This document shows, piece by piece, positions 41,521-51,892 of a stretch of DNA of 64,000 bases (the first letter of the stretch is position 1; every line of letters starts with the position of its first letter). Made by a program: the position numbers and the translations under genes. The DNA is from Saccharina japonica (taxonomy: Eukaryota; Sar; Phaeophyceae; Laminariales; Laminariaceae), in assembly GCA_008828725.1 (NCBI GenBank), contig MEHQ01001759.1:1-64000 (forward strand). Direction: 5' to 3'. The notes beneath the pieces were generated by a model, which made no database searches, was not told the origin of the DNA, and saw only the letters and a program-made list of their open reading frames with translations.

Positions 41521-41993
41521 TAGGCATTTGTTTTTTTAATCCATCCCTTCTTCCCCTCGCTGCCTCGGCAAGGTTTTTGCTTTGGCATGGCCCATAGCGA
41601 GGGAAGGGGTCTTTCTCGCGAGCAAGGCTAGACTCACCCTCAAGCGGACGGATACCTTCTTGCTGCTGCGCACACGCCGCGAAGCGTGTGCAGCGGTAGA
41701 GTTGGAACGGCACTGGTGCGTCAGCCGCAAAAGTTCAGATGCACGGGCTTTTTTGGCCGTCAGTGTAGACAGCAATGTCCATCTCACTTTTGTGCGCGGA
41801 GGCAGTCGCCACCAGAACGGTGGACGGACACTACGTACACGGCCCTAGGTGTGTTTGCTAGAGGGAGCTGTACTGTCTCAGTAACCTGGCTTCGCCATCA
41901 AAGGAGGAGAGAGCGTGTGGCGACGAGCTGTAGCCTGGGCTGGTTGACCCCTTCAGCGCGAGAAATTTTTATTTTCCAGACCAAGCACCCTGA

Positions 41994-42443
41994 GTGCAAC
42001 GAGGGAGAAAGCGAGGAGCCGACTGGGAAGGACAGGAACGAGAGCGTGTACGGACGGAGCGGGTCGAGTGTGGTCGTGCTAAGACTGGCCAAGCGGCACC
42101 GGAGCGGCGCGCCGGAGCAGGAGCACAGCAGCACGCCGGCGCAGCAGCACAGCAGCGCACCGGAGCAGCGATCCGGAGCACGGACGACATCGACCCGTGG
42201 CGAACGGACAAACATATTTTGGTTGACACATATTTCGTTTTTTCCCCTGAATGTTGTTGTTGGGTCTGTGTGGATGACGTCGCTGGTTTTGTAGAGAGAC
42301 GCGGCAGAGATGGCGCGGACACCCCGGGTGCCTCAATTGTGTGCCTGATCGTGGAAGAACCCTTCAATGTGAAACGATTCCTAATCAGTGTCGATGTTTA
42401 TAATGCTGTGCCTAACACAGACGTTCAGGATAGATTCGGGTAA
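41994..42443 (+). CDS. Open frame of 149 codons, doubtful gene
   Basis: The first half is Gln/Ala/Arg-rich and comes from GCGGAGCAGCAG-type repeats (42090-42175). The second half (PWRTDKHILVDTYF, VCVDDVAGFVERRGRDGADT) has normal composition and may be a real exon. It ends at TAA 42441-42443. No domain is recognised and frames on the other strand overlap it. Confidence 0.25.
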   Translation: MQRGRKRGADWEGQERERVRTERVECGRAKTGQAAPERRAGAGAQQHAGAAAQQRTGAAIRSTDDIDPWRTDKHILVDTYFVFSPECCCWVCVDDVAGFVERRGRDGADTPGASIVCLIVEEPFNVKRFLISVDVYNAVPNTDVQDRFG

Positions 42444-42784
42444 TTGTCAATTGACGTGATGGCTTTGGTTGGCTGTTCTTTTTCACCGTGTGCCCGCGGA
42501 CTGTCATTCTGGCAGCACTTTAGACAGCAGCTGCGTGCTCCATCTTGTTCCCACGCCTACCGTGTGTTTTTGTACAGACAGCACTTCAGACAGTAGTTAC
42601 ACTGTAGTCGGCAAATTCATTGGTAAAGAGTGGGAAGGGGGGAGGGGGGGGCGATGCTGCTGTAGTCGAATGGAGATTGCGGGCGAGTAGTTCAGTTTTG
42701 GACACGCATAACATACTGTAGGGATTCTAGGTGTACCTCTTCGGACTTGTGTATCCTTTCCCTGCTAAGTGTGCGTGTTCTTTA

Positions 42785-42879
42785 GGACTCTCTGATGGCT
42801 CTAGCACTTGTGACCACGGGCTGTGATCTTGCTAGATCAAACTATAGGGATTAGCAACTGAAACGAGTTTAATGTGAAG

Positions 42880-42950
<71 letters not shown>
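42785..42950 (+). repeat. 110-bp repeat with a long (CAA)n tail
   Basis: Second copy of the repeat at 23668, here followed by about 70 bases of uninterrupted CAA (42880-42950). Confidence 0.75.
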
Positions 42951-42951
<1 letters not shown>

Positions 42952-43066
42952 TCCCATTTACTATCTTAGTGCTCATTTTCTCTCTCCCTCTTTAGTCGTA
43001 ACTCAGATCCGGGGTCACTAAGTAGGCTCTTCTCCCCCCTCCCCACTACGGTGCGTGCCAAGTATT
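42951..43066 (-). mobile_element. SINE family 1, 3' fragment
   Basis: CATCCCATTTACTATCTTAG then GTAACTCAGATCCGGGGTCAC and CCCACTACGGT match the family body in minus orientation. The poly(A) end abuts the CAA tail of the preceding repeat. Confidence 0.7.
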
Positions 43067-43169
43067 TTGATGCAATGGTAAGCCGCAATGTCGCGCACGA
43101 AGCCCGGCTCGCCTCGCGGAGAGGGTGGTGATGCCTCAGGTTTGGGCGCAGTGAATAAGAACATCGATG

Positions 43170-43206
43170 ATGTTGAAATATATATATATATATTATATAT
43201 ATATAG
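43170..43206. repeat. TA-rich microsatellite
   Basis: AATATATATATATATATTATATATATATAG-like run. Confidence 0.8.
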
Positions 43207-43436
43207 AAAAGACCTCGGCGGAGCAGAGATAAAAGGCAAGACTGCGATGAAGGAACGAGAGGGTCCCGTCTTCTCTTTTAACTCTTACAAACATATATAC
43301 GAGTATCCAGTTGCAAGCACCCCTTTATTTCTCATCTAACCATCGTATGACCCACATCAGCCATCTTAACCTTTTCCTGCGACCGTTTGGTCATGCATGA
43401 CGTGGTCTAAGAGAAATATTTTTAATAGGCACACTT

Positions 43437-43618
43437 CGATGTGAGTCGACGAGGCAATAAAAGGCTGAAGTCTTCTCGCGATTAAAATGCAAGGCAAGAA
43501 CCGTAGTTGGGCGGGAGGGAGAGGGGCCTACCTTGTGACCCCAGATCTGAGTTCCGACTATTGTAGGAAGGACAGAGAAAGGAAGGGCGATGAAAATAAA
43601 TGGGATGGGAAAAAAACA
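43437..43618 (+). mobile_element. SINE family 1, 5'-truncated copy
   Basis: Plus-strand body (GGCTGAAGTCTTCTCGCGAT, GGCAAGAACCGTAGT, CCCCAGATCTGAGTTCCGAC) ending GGGATGGG and seven A. The tRNA head is absent. Confidence 0.75.
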
Positions 43619-43619
43619 C

Positions 43620-45120
43620 GTTATTCCAAGATAAAAATACCCTGGTACGAGTATACTGTCTGTATGATCTTTTAAAATACCATGTCATCGTACTGGATAC
43701 CATATGCATGACATACACATGCTAGCAATACATATACGCTGAAAGAGAGAACAAAACAAACATATATAAAAACACGAAGAAGTCGTGCACCCTCAGGAGG
43801 ATATGTGGGGCAGACAATCCTAAAAACACAACAACAACAACAACAACAGGTAAGGCAACGTGCATACATACGGGTACACAGAGTACGACAACGGCCGGCC
43901 GCGTTATTCGTGTTGTGTTTGCTTTAGATCCTCAAAGTCTTCTCTTATACCTGGAAGTTTCACAGAACATTCTCGGTGGTCGATGCTCCCCTGTGTTTTG
44001 CCTTCTATCACTTTGTCCCGAAATGTAAGCAACATCCATACTGAATGTTAATGCACAAAATGAGTTTGTATATTAGTACAGAGTGGTATCAAAACTCGTG
44101 CATACTACTCGTACGAGACAAGACAAGTATGTGTGCGTGCGTGCGCGTGTGCGCGTGCATGCGTGGTTTTGTTTTACACCCCATGTATTTACGTCCTTCG
44201 CCCTACTCATAGTATATATACATATCCGTCATATTATGTATGATATACACATATCCCTTATAGGACTGGAGTCCCGTTTTGGGGACAAATTACTTAGAAT
44301 TAGACGGGTTTGTCCCCAAAACGGGACTGCAGTTCTAAAAGGGAATATGTATACAAATGTAGACAGACGCTCTCTCTCCTCCAACGTCCCCACTGTGTGA
44401 GGCCCGCGCCTGCTTTTTTTATAGCGGAAGTTCTAAAGTACTTGATCCGCCCTTTTTCTTCTCTGGTCGATTCGCGTCGAATACCGCCTATATACCAACT
44501 ACGCCTGGTACAATTATTTTAGGCGCTATGTCAACAGTTACGACGTAGTTGCTTCCTTTTCTCGTTGCTTGCCGATGATGCCATGCTCCTAAACCTACAC
44601 TTTATTTTACAGCAGTGCAGAACACCTCCAAATTAAGAAGCAGGCTAACAAGGACGCCCAGTCGATATTTATTTGCAGTAAAAATAATAAATGTGGGAGT
44701 CGTTGTCTTGAAATTACAGCAGCAGTAGTATATCTAGAGAGCACCCTCTTTGAAGTAAGAAATCCAGCGTGGGCCATCTTTTTTTCTGTTTTCTATTTGG
44801 TGTCTTGCAATGCTGTACTATTGACAGAGTGTGAGTGTTGTGGCTGTGTATGCACCCGTATTCAGGAGTGCTCGAGGTACTGTAGGGCCGCGGATGACTT
44901 TGGCTAGGCACAGCGGATCGATGCCTTTTGTATTGCGCAGCGGATATTGCTCTGTGCGCAGCGGGTGGTTTTGGTTTATTATGCACAGCAGATTATGCAC
45001 AGCAGCGAGCGCTAAAGCCTACCAGGTATACGCGTAGCACTCACCCCCTCACCCGGCTCGTGCGAATCGCTGGAAAGGCTACTCCGCCAGACGAACCAAA
45101 TATACACGCCAACATGTTGC
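43620..45120. other. Intergenic sequence with one family D MITE; no gene recognised
   Basis: 44252-44345 is a family D element (CCCTTATAGGACTGGAGTCC ... GGGACTGCAGTTCTAAAAGGG) without intact TTAA flanks. A short CAA run is at 43830-43848. The rest is unassigned. Confidence 0.5.
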
Positions 45121-45125
45121 ACTAT

Positions 45126-45375
45126 GACGCATGCTACGATAGAGGTGCGATATGTTTTTTCCGAGCTCCTTACTTAAGGGGGGTCAAACCTCACCGAAAA
45201 AAGGATTTTGGAGGAAAATGAAACTGCTGCCGGATGAGAAATCTCATGGCCGAAGTATACTCTGAAATAGATTTCGTCACAAAAATGAAAGTCCGACGAA
45301 TTTGGGTTAAGGAGCCCGATCGTTCAGAAAACGATTCAGCCAAAAAGTGATACCTCGACCGCCGTAGCACGCATC
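45126..45375 (+). mobile_element. MITE family A copy, target CTAT/CTCT
   Basis: 250 bases from GACGCATGCTACGATAGAGG to CCGTAGCACGCATC, flanked by CTAT and CTCT, one mismatch. Interior close to the family consensus. Confidence 0.85.
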
Positions 45376-45767
45376 CTCTCAAGGTCCCCTCGTTCTCTCG
45401 TTCTCCTGATGTGCTGTTATTTATACATTTATACGTGTATATCGTAGGGTTTCTGTATTATGTGGGCATACTTGTGACCCACATCCACAAGCAATCACCA
45501 CTCTGTTGCGAAATAGAAAGGCCGTTTGGAGTAAACAGTACGTTGTACAAAAGATCCTTCTGTTTCCGATCAGAGTGGTACATATATATATATATATATC
45601 ACATATGTTATGTATACAGCAGTCATGTATTATATACAGTATACTGTTATTAATACCTACCTGGTACACAGTAGGTACTACGCTTTGGGAATTCAGAATG
45701 TCTGGACGATTTCCCTATGTTTTCATGTATATATAAGAATGCACAACTATTAATAGGAAGCATGAGC

Positions 45768-45994
45768 AACCAATTGCTGAGAGCGCCTTCGTGGCGTGGG
45801 TAGGCCGAATCCGATGCAAGCCGACGAGGGAAGAAAGTGCTGAAATCTTCTCGCGATAAAAATGCAAGGCAAGAACCGTATTGGGGGAGGAAGGGGTAGA
45901 GCCTACTTTGTGACCCCGGATCTGAGTTACGACTAGGAAGGAGAGAGAAAGGAAGGGCGAAGATAATAAATGGGATGGAAAAAAAAAAAAAAAA
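45768..45994 (+). mobile_element. SINE family 1, 5'-truncated, with 6-bp target duplication ATGAGC
   Basis: ATGAGC at 45762-45767 and again at 45995-46000 after a run of 17 A. The body is present from CAATTGCTGAGAGCG; the tRNA head is lacking, as expected when reverse transcription stops early. Confidence 0.88.
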
Positions 45995-46072
45995 ATGAGC
46001 GCTCAGCGAGGAACGCCAAACTCCTTTTTTTGTTTTCTTTTTTTATACTATACCTGGTGGCCTTTGAGACTA

Positions 46073-46270
46073 TGTGTGTGTGTTCTTCACATTAAACCTT
46101 CCTTTCTACCCGTCGACATCCAGCACACCCAGTATCCGTGCCGATTCTTCATCCTAAAAGGTGCCAGTTCTGTGGTCACAAAAACTACGACACAGCAGGG
46201 ATACTACGCTCAGTGCAGTAAGCGGAGCAGACAATGCAATGCCATATACGACAGGCAAGACCTACCCTGC
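46073..46270 (-). repeat. Dispersed repeat R copy, inverted
   Basis: Reverse complement of 12100-12310, including CTTCACATTAAACCTTCC, GACATCCAGCACACCCAG and CCTACCCTGCTAGCAATCCA. Confidence 0.7.
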
Positions 46271-46607
46271 TAGCAATCCAGGTGTATGCAAGGGAAAAAA
46301 GAGAAAAAAAGAAAAAAAGCCAAAAGGAAAAATAATAAAAAGTAAACATACTGAAGCAAATCAACAATCAAGCAACCAAACAAAAGCATGACAAAATAAA
46401 AAGAAATAAAGTGTAGTGCTTCTCCCAGAGGAGATGCGACATCCAATAAAATAAAAGGAAACCAAAGAAACCTGTATATGCTCAAATGTCGACACATCGT
46501 AATAAGCCGGCAGCCTTGGCCAACACAGGAGACCGTCGGGCGCCGCTGTATACTCAAGCGCGCAAACGGATGTGGCAAAACCCGCAGAACCTGCTGTGCT
46601 TGACCTA

Positions 46608-46609
<2 letters not shown>

Positions 46610-46652
<43 letters not shown>
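46610..46652. repeat. (TA)n microsatellite
   Basis: About 21 TA units. Confidence 0.95.
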
Positions 46653-46655
<3 letters not shown>

Positions 46656-46659
46656 GTAT

Positions 46660-47600
46660 ACTCAAAGAGTACAAACGGGAGTGGGAAAATACAAAAAACG
46701 ATACGAATGCATGGAAATGATTGTATTCGCGTGCCTGTACCCAGGAGCCAGGGGGTGTGCCACGTATTCTACTACCGGCGGCTCGCCACAAGAAGAGTGT
46801 TCGGCATGTTTGCCTGCACACCAGGACACAGAGAGAGAGGGAGAGACAAGACATACCTTCCTGATGGCCAGGCGCAGCAGGTGGTGAAGGGAGAGGTGGT
46901 ATGTCACAGTAGTTGAATAGGAGGGCAGAAGAATCGGAATGAATGTGTGAGGGCATTATTGGTGCGAAGCGCAGGTGGCGGATGCCACCTCCCCGATCCC
47001 CGCAAAACAGTCAGTAGTATGTGCAGGCGTTCTCTTCGAAATAGTATATGTATCCCGACCGTACGGTTGAACCCGGCCAGTTGAATCTACGTGTATGTAT
47101 ACTTAATATGTCGGCGCGATCGAAGTATCGCACTCAGCTTGCAAGCATGATTTCGACGAAATTCTCGATCTACCAGCTGTTTTTCTTTATTTTATAAATG
47201 GTTATGACATACTTCGAGTACAACAGTTATTACGGAGGACCATATTAAATAGGACCAAATATTGTTAGTAAAAATAGGTAAATATATAGGTATTTGTCTG
47301 TATCATAGGTCCTATTTACTACGGCCCTCCGTAATAGTAGTAGCACAGGTCTCCTCTATAATAAGAAAAGGGAAAGCCCTGTTGAGAAATGGATGAAATC
47401 CGTTTCTTGTCATTTTCGATGTCATGTAGCGAGTGTACAGCTCCATGTTAACACTTACGTGCTGCAGCGCCACAGCAGCAGTATCAGATAGCCTACAGAG
47501 CTGTCAGGCCCACGGGCTGGATTTCTTGTTTTTCGATGGAGGTCTATCTATCTGCACCAACATCAAGGCGGCGATTCTCTAAGTTCTTGTTTTCTTCTAT
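46660..47600. other. No gene recognised; one family B MITE
   Basis: 47228-47337 is a family B copy (TTATTACGGAGGACCATATT, centre AAATAGGTAAATATATAGG, end ACTACGGCCCTCCGTAATAG). Frames at 46270-46956 are overlapping and low-complexity. Confidence 0.5.
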
Positions 47601-47623
47601 TAGTAATGATCAGCCTGGCTTTC

Positions 47624-47860
47624 CTATAATATGAACCTGTTCTTTATGAGGTGTGTCCTGTACTCTGTAGGGGGAAAGAGCTCACGAAGTACCTCGCTGT
47701 GGCAGAGATAGTGTTGGTAGTCAACCAAAACAGACATACAATGTTGTTTGCTGCTTTTTTGGGTTTCGCCTAAAACCGTCGTCATGCTCAAAGCGACCAG
47801 GCCGGCCCTCTCCCTTATTTGCTGACACTTTCGGCTGCATGAAGTCAACGATTGTGTACT
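47624..47860 (-). CDS. Possible terminal exon, unknown product
   Basis: Minus-strand frame ending at 47624 reads RERAGLVALSMTTVLGETQ and HSEVLRELFPPTEYRTHLIK. Composition is protein-like, with no known domain. Part of it (about 47608-47670) is repeated at 17345-17405, so it may belong to a dispersed element. Confidence 0.25.
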   Translation of the reverse strand, partial: STQSLTSCSRKCQQIRERAGLVALSMTTVLGETQKSSKQHCMSVLVDYQHYLCHSEVLRELFPPTEYRTHLIKNRFIL

Positions 47861-48019
47861 AAACACCAACGGAATACTTGGGGTTTGGTATGCCCCCTCG
47901 GATATGCAATAAAGCGTATGTATGTGTTCAGTGTCGAAATAAATGGTACCTGGTATTATATGGGTTTTAGTACGGCCATACTGAAATGACGACAAAATAA
48001 ATGCCAGATTTTAGGGATT

Positions 48020-48190
48020 TCCGTATGTATGCTATACGAGCTGGTTGAAGAATACCATCCCCAATTTCGTCAGCCACGAACGAATGCCGCATGTAAACGA
48101 ACTCAAATGTCACATATTTGGTATCATTCTGACCGCCATGAACAGCGAAAGAGGGTGACATCGCTGTTTTTTTTGTGTTTGAAGGACCTC
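48020..48190 (-). CDS. Possible exon, unknown product
   Basis: Minus-strand frame containing MSPSFAVHGGQNDTKYVTFE and RHSFVADEIGDGILQPARI, preceded by a possible acceptor (AAACAG then CGATG). It lies between the previous candidate and the TIR element; the two might belong to one gene, but no joined model is secure. Confidence 0.22.
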
Positions 48191-48708
48191 GCACTGGCGC
48201 TATACCGCCGAAAATGTGGCCCGACGAATCACAGGCCTTCAAAGAAGTAAAAGATAGTCAGGCGTGTCCGCAGGAATACTACTGTAAACAGCAGGTAGTT
48301 GTATATTTCTCTCCCATTTGTTGTGTTCTGAACGAACCGCTTCCAGGTGGCCCAAGACGTGTCTGCACAAAATGCCATGCAAATATTCGAAGATCTGACT
48401 GCGTTTGATCCATATATATATACTAGGGAATAAGTGGCCCTCCCGCCCCCACGGCGGTAGGGCCAGATTGAAGCAAGTAGTAATGGAGATAATAGAGGGT
48501 CGAAATGAATATAATAGGAATAAATTGGAAACGAATTGACGGCGAAGGTTAATAGGAGTACAAATAATGGTGAAAAAAATAGAAACGATGGGGACATAAA
48601 CACAACCAAAGATACAAGAGCTGCCAAACAGTTAGACTTTGCGCATAGGTTTCCTTTGTTTCCGTGGTTTTCTGCTTTCGGGAATGTTATGAGTGGTCAA
48701 CGCTGAAG

Positions 48709-48732
48709 NNNNNNNNNNNNNNNNNNNNNNNN
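48709..48732. other. Assembly gap (24 N) inside arm B
   Basis: The sequence left of the gap corresponds to about 7427-7432 and the sequence right of it to about 6424 in the 3.3-7.7 kb element, reversed. The intact copies have about 1.0 kb between these points, so the gap probably conceals about 1 kb, or about 2.7 kb if the arm is doubled. Confidence 0.85.
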
Positions 48733-49419
48733 GAAAAAATTCGCATTTTTCAAGTTTGACATTTTGACTATCGATCGACAAACTCCAACGACTGCCGTCA
48801 TAAAACTCCTGAACGGCATCGCGGTGGTGAGTGACCCCGATCCCCCTACGAGCTGTGTGCCATGTTCTCACGACTCGGTCGATGATATATGCGGAGGCGC
48901 AGAGCCAGTCTGTCTGACGAAAACAGAGTCTGGCAGCTGAGTTTCAAAACAGAACACGAAAACTCTATCCGATCCGCAAGAACGGTGTTTTTACAGTTTT
49001 TCGACGACAGGACCATCGACGCCGCAGCAACCGCTCTGCCCCCTAGAACTACGAATCGTAATGATACCTTCGAGGCCGCCTATGTAAACTTGCTGGCCTT
49101 GCCTGGTACGAAGGTCGTTAATCGTGGACTGAGTCTATGTCGAGATCGAAGGTCAATCGTCGCATGCAGAATATATGTTCTATTTGTGGTTGATTTGGGA
49201 ATTGGGCATCAAAGCGAACTGCTGTGCGAAGATATTTTTTTTTCATCAGCGCTACTCTAAATTGCTATGATAAAGTGGGCATCAAAGATCACTTGATTAA
49301 AGTATTGTTTTTTGGGCATCAGACGAACTATATATAATAGATAGATAAACAAAAATCGTCAACGCGTTTGTTTTGATGGTGTCGCGTAATACAATGATTG
49401 TCGGGTGATAATTATAAAA

Positions 49420-50800
49420 CTAGTTAAAATACCGAAGACCACCCATCCCGTCCTTCACAAGCAATACGTTGTAAGATTCACCGAAGATCAAAACGTCGGA
49501 GACCGGCATGTCTGATCCGTACTTCAGCTCGAGTTGGACGTGATCGATGCAACTCAGATTCAGCGTAGATGTTGGCTGCCACGAGCCACCCTTCGAAGAG
49601 AAACTGAAGGTATACATGTATCCATCGGGTACATTGGGCCACTTCATGACGGGTTGCACCTGTCGGAAGAACAGACCCGGTAGATTATTGGGCCAACGAG
49701 GATGTCCATTCAAAGACAATGAAGCCGATTTTACCGCGTCGGTAACGTCGCCCCACATGGACACGTCCGATTGCTTCTTGAGTGAGAAGTCGAACATGTC
49801 CTTGTGCCCGACAGAGTATCTATCGTCTACGGTTGGTCATCCAGTCCGTAGGGCGAACCATCCACGTCAGACAATTGATGGGGTGATTGAAGAATATCTT
49901 AACTTGGTCTGAAGTGGCCGACGTGCTCCTAACGTTGTGCTGTTGTCGCTGCGATGCCGTAACGAGGTATTCGTGTTCGACGGATGAAAAGGCTTCGCGC
50001 TCTTCCTTCTCGAGATACACATACGATACGAGCAGACGGGCATCCAAATCAGAAGTCGACAGGGGGGACGCAGTGGCGGAATTTAACGGTAGCTTTCCGT
50101 CAGCCAGAGCGTAGTACTCACCGTGGGTCGGACTCGTGTCCTTGTATACAACACAACAACACTCGGCCAATGGACGGAAGGTCACGGATACTCTGATTTC
50201 GTGGTACGATAGGGCGATTAGGGGGATTGAAAGGCCGTGCTCCATAAAGTACTTGTTGAACCAGAATGGGAGGGGGATGTAGAGGGTTCGGGGCTGACTG
50301 GCGAACTCGATCATGTCATCCTCTACGTCGGGAGAAAACACGAACTTACCTATCTGTTCACCAAGTCTGGCGCCTGGGCGGTCGGTCATCTCGGTCCAGA
50401 AGTTCATCCATTCGGGGTACAAGGTGTCCATGTATGTACCACCGATCTCCAACTGGACACTCTCAATCATCGCGAACCCGATCGAGTTCACCCAATACAC
50501 CGCCGTGTCGGTCGTGACATTTCCCGAGGAAACTAGAACACCAGTCGGTGGAGAGATGGCTGGGATTTTAACCTCCAGCATGATATCAGAAACTAGGTCA
50601 CCATACCGGCTGATGCTTGCGGTAACCTTCTGACCGAACCCCACCGTCCCCGAGCTGAAGTCGTTGAGTTCAAAATCTTCCGCGAAGGATGTGTACCTTC
50701 GGTGCTGGGTCTTGAATAGGGTATGGTCGGGGTTCCCGTTGAGGTGTGCGTTCTGTCGCCCGACCGCGGCCACCTGAATAACACCACCTCCGGCCGGCAT
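49420..50800 (-). pseudogene. MCP: NCLDV-type major capsid protein gene with one frameshift
   Basis: The minus-strand ATG is at 50800-50798. The first frame gives 326 residues and ends at TAG 49822-49820. The C-terminal part continues in another frame, open to TAG at 49422-49420 (125 residues from an ATG at 49797). About one extra base near 49831 would explain the shift; a two-base loss would too. The N-terminal segment has the family landmarks: GNPDHTLFKTQHRRYTSF near residue 22, GFGQKVTASISRYGDL near residue 55, then the rest of the first jelly-roll. The second frame holds the second jelly-roll (DHVQLELKYGSDMPVSD, near its end). Total length, about 460 residues, fits algal large-virus capsids. 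In such viruses this protein forms the trimeric capsomers of the shell. A TATA-like TATTTTTATAG lies about 20-30 bases upstream. Either a recent pseudogene or a sequencing error would give this picture. Confidence 0.88.
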
Positions 50801-51892
50801 TGTCTGAGAAGTTATTAACTTCCACTATAAAAATATTAGAAAAGTACTAAAAGTATCATTCAAATTTTACAAAACACACATTGTTTTTTTCACGCGATCA
50901 AAAACAAAGAAACGTTCCACCTCAAACTAATTTCGGCGGGTAGGGGATACAAGTAACGACCCCTGGTACAAAAAACGCCTGGTCATCATGACACTGAAAC
51001 CCCATGCGACAACAAGCTAAGAAAAAGTTGGCGATTTACGGCCGTTGGCAGAACAGCAGAACAGTAGGAAGAATTCTCGTCTTTGTCGACCTTTTCGGTT
51101 CACACGAGTGCGCATTTATTTCATCAACTCGTACAAAAGCGAACGGCTTTGCGCGATACAGCTGGACACGACACGAAGTGGATTTCACTTTCATGTCGGC
51201 TTTTTTGTCGTTTTTTGTGCGCATTTAAAAAAATACGCACTGGACAAGTCGAGCACCGCTTTCCGCGAGAATACAGGGGGTAAAATCACTAAATCGGATC
51301 AATATTACGTTTGTGCATTAATTCACAAAAGCGCGCAAAACAAAACACACCTTTTTTTTCCATGCGATCAAAAACAAAAAACGTTCCACCTCAAACTAAT
51401 TTCGGCGGGTAGGGGGTACAAGTAACGACTCCCGGTACAAAAAACGCCAGGTCATGACACTGAAACCCCATGTGACAACAAGCTAAGAAAAAGTTGGCGA
51501 TTTACGGCCGTTGGCAAAACAGCAGAACAGTAGGAAGAATTCTCGTCTTTGTCGACCTTTTCGGTTCACACGAGTGTGCATTTATTTCATCAACTCGTAC
51601 AAAAGCGAACGGCTTTGCGCGATACAGCTGGACACGACACGAGGTAGATTTAACTTTCATGTCGGCTTTTTTTGTCGTTTTTTGTGATTAACAACAATCT
51701 TCTCTTACGATAGATTGAGACTGGAGACAAGCAACGCGGATGATACTCATTCGATTGTGATACTACTGTAACACATTGGACAAAACTTGCTCGATAATAA
51801 TGGCCCTTTCTCAACACCTTATTTTTTAGTAAGACCGGAGACTAGCAACGCGAATGTTACTCATTCGATTGCGATACTAACACAATAATAAT
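50801..51892. repeat. AT-rich capsid-gene upstream region with a 467-bp direct repeat
   Basis: 50888-51230 and 51358-51690 are direct copies at an offset of 466-470 bases (GCGATCAAAAACAAA, CAAACTAATTTCGGCGGG, AGTTGGCGATTTACGGCCG). A third partial copy is at 2757-2965. Each holds a short frame LAIYGRWQNSRTVGRILVFV on the plus strand with no known domain. 51700-51890 is AT-rich and repeats a GACTGGAGAC/GACCGGAGAC..AGCAACGCG motif (51719-51740, 51833-51852). Confidence 0.7.

Noticed and set aside
42880-42950. CRISPR-like or satellite array
   Set aside because: A plain CAA microsatellite with no spacers.
49420-50800. An intron, not a frameshift, between the two capsid frames
   Set aside because: The two frames are about 22 bases apart at most with no GT-AG pair that would join them sensibly; a one-base shift explains the sequence.
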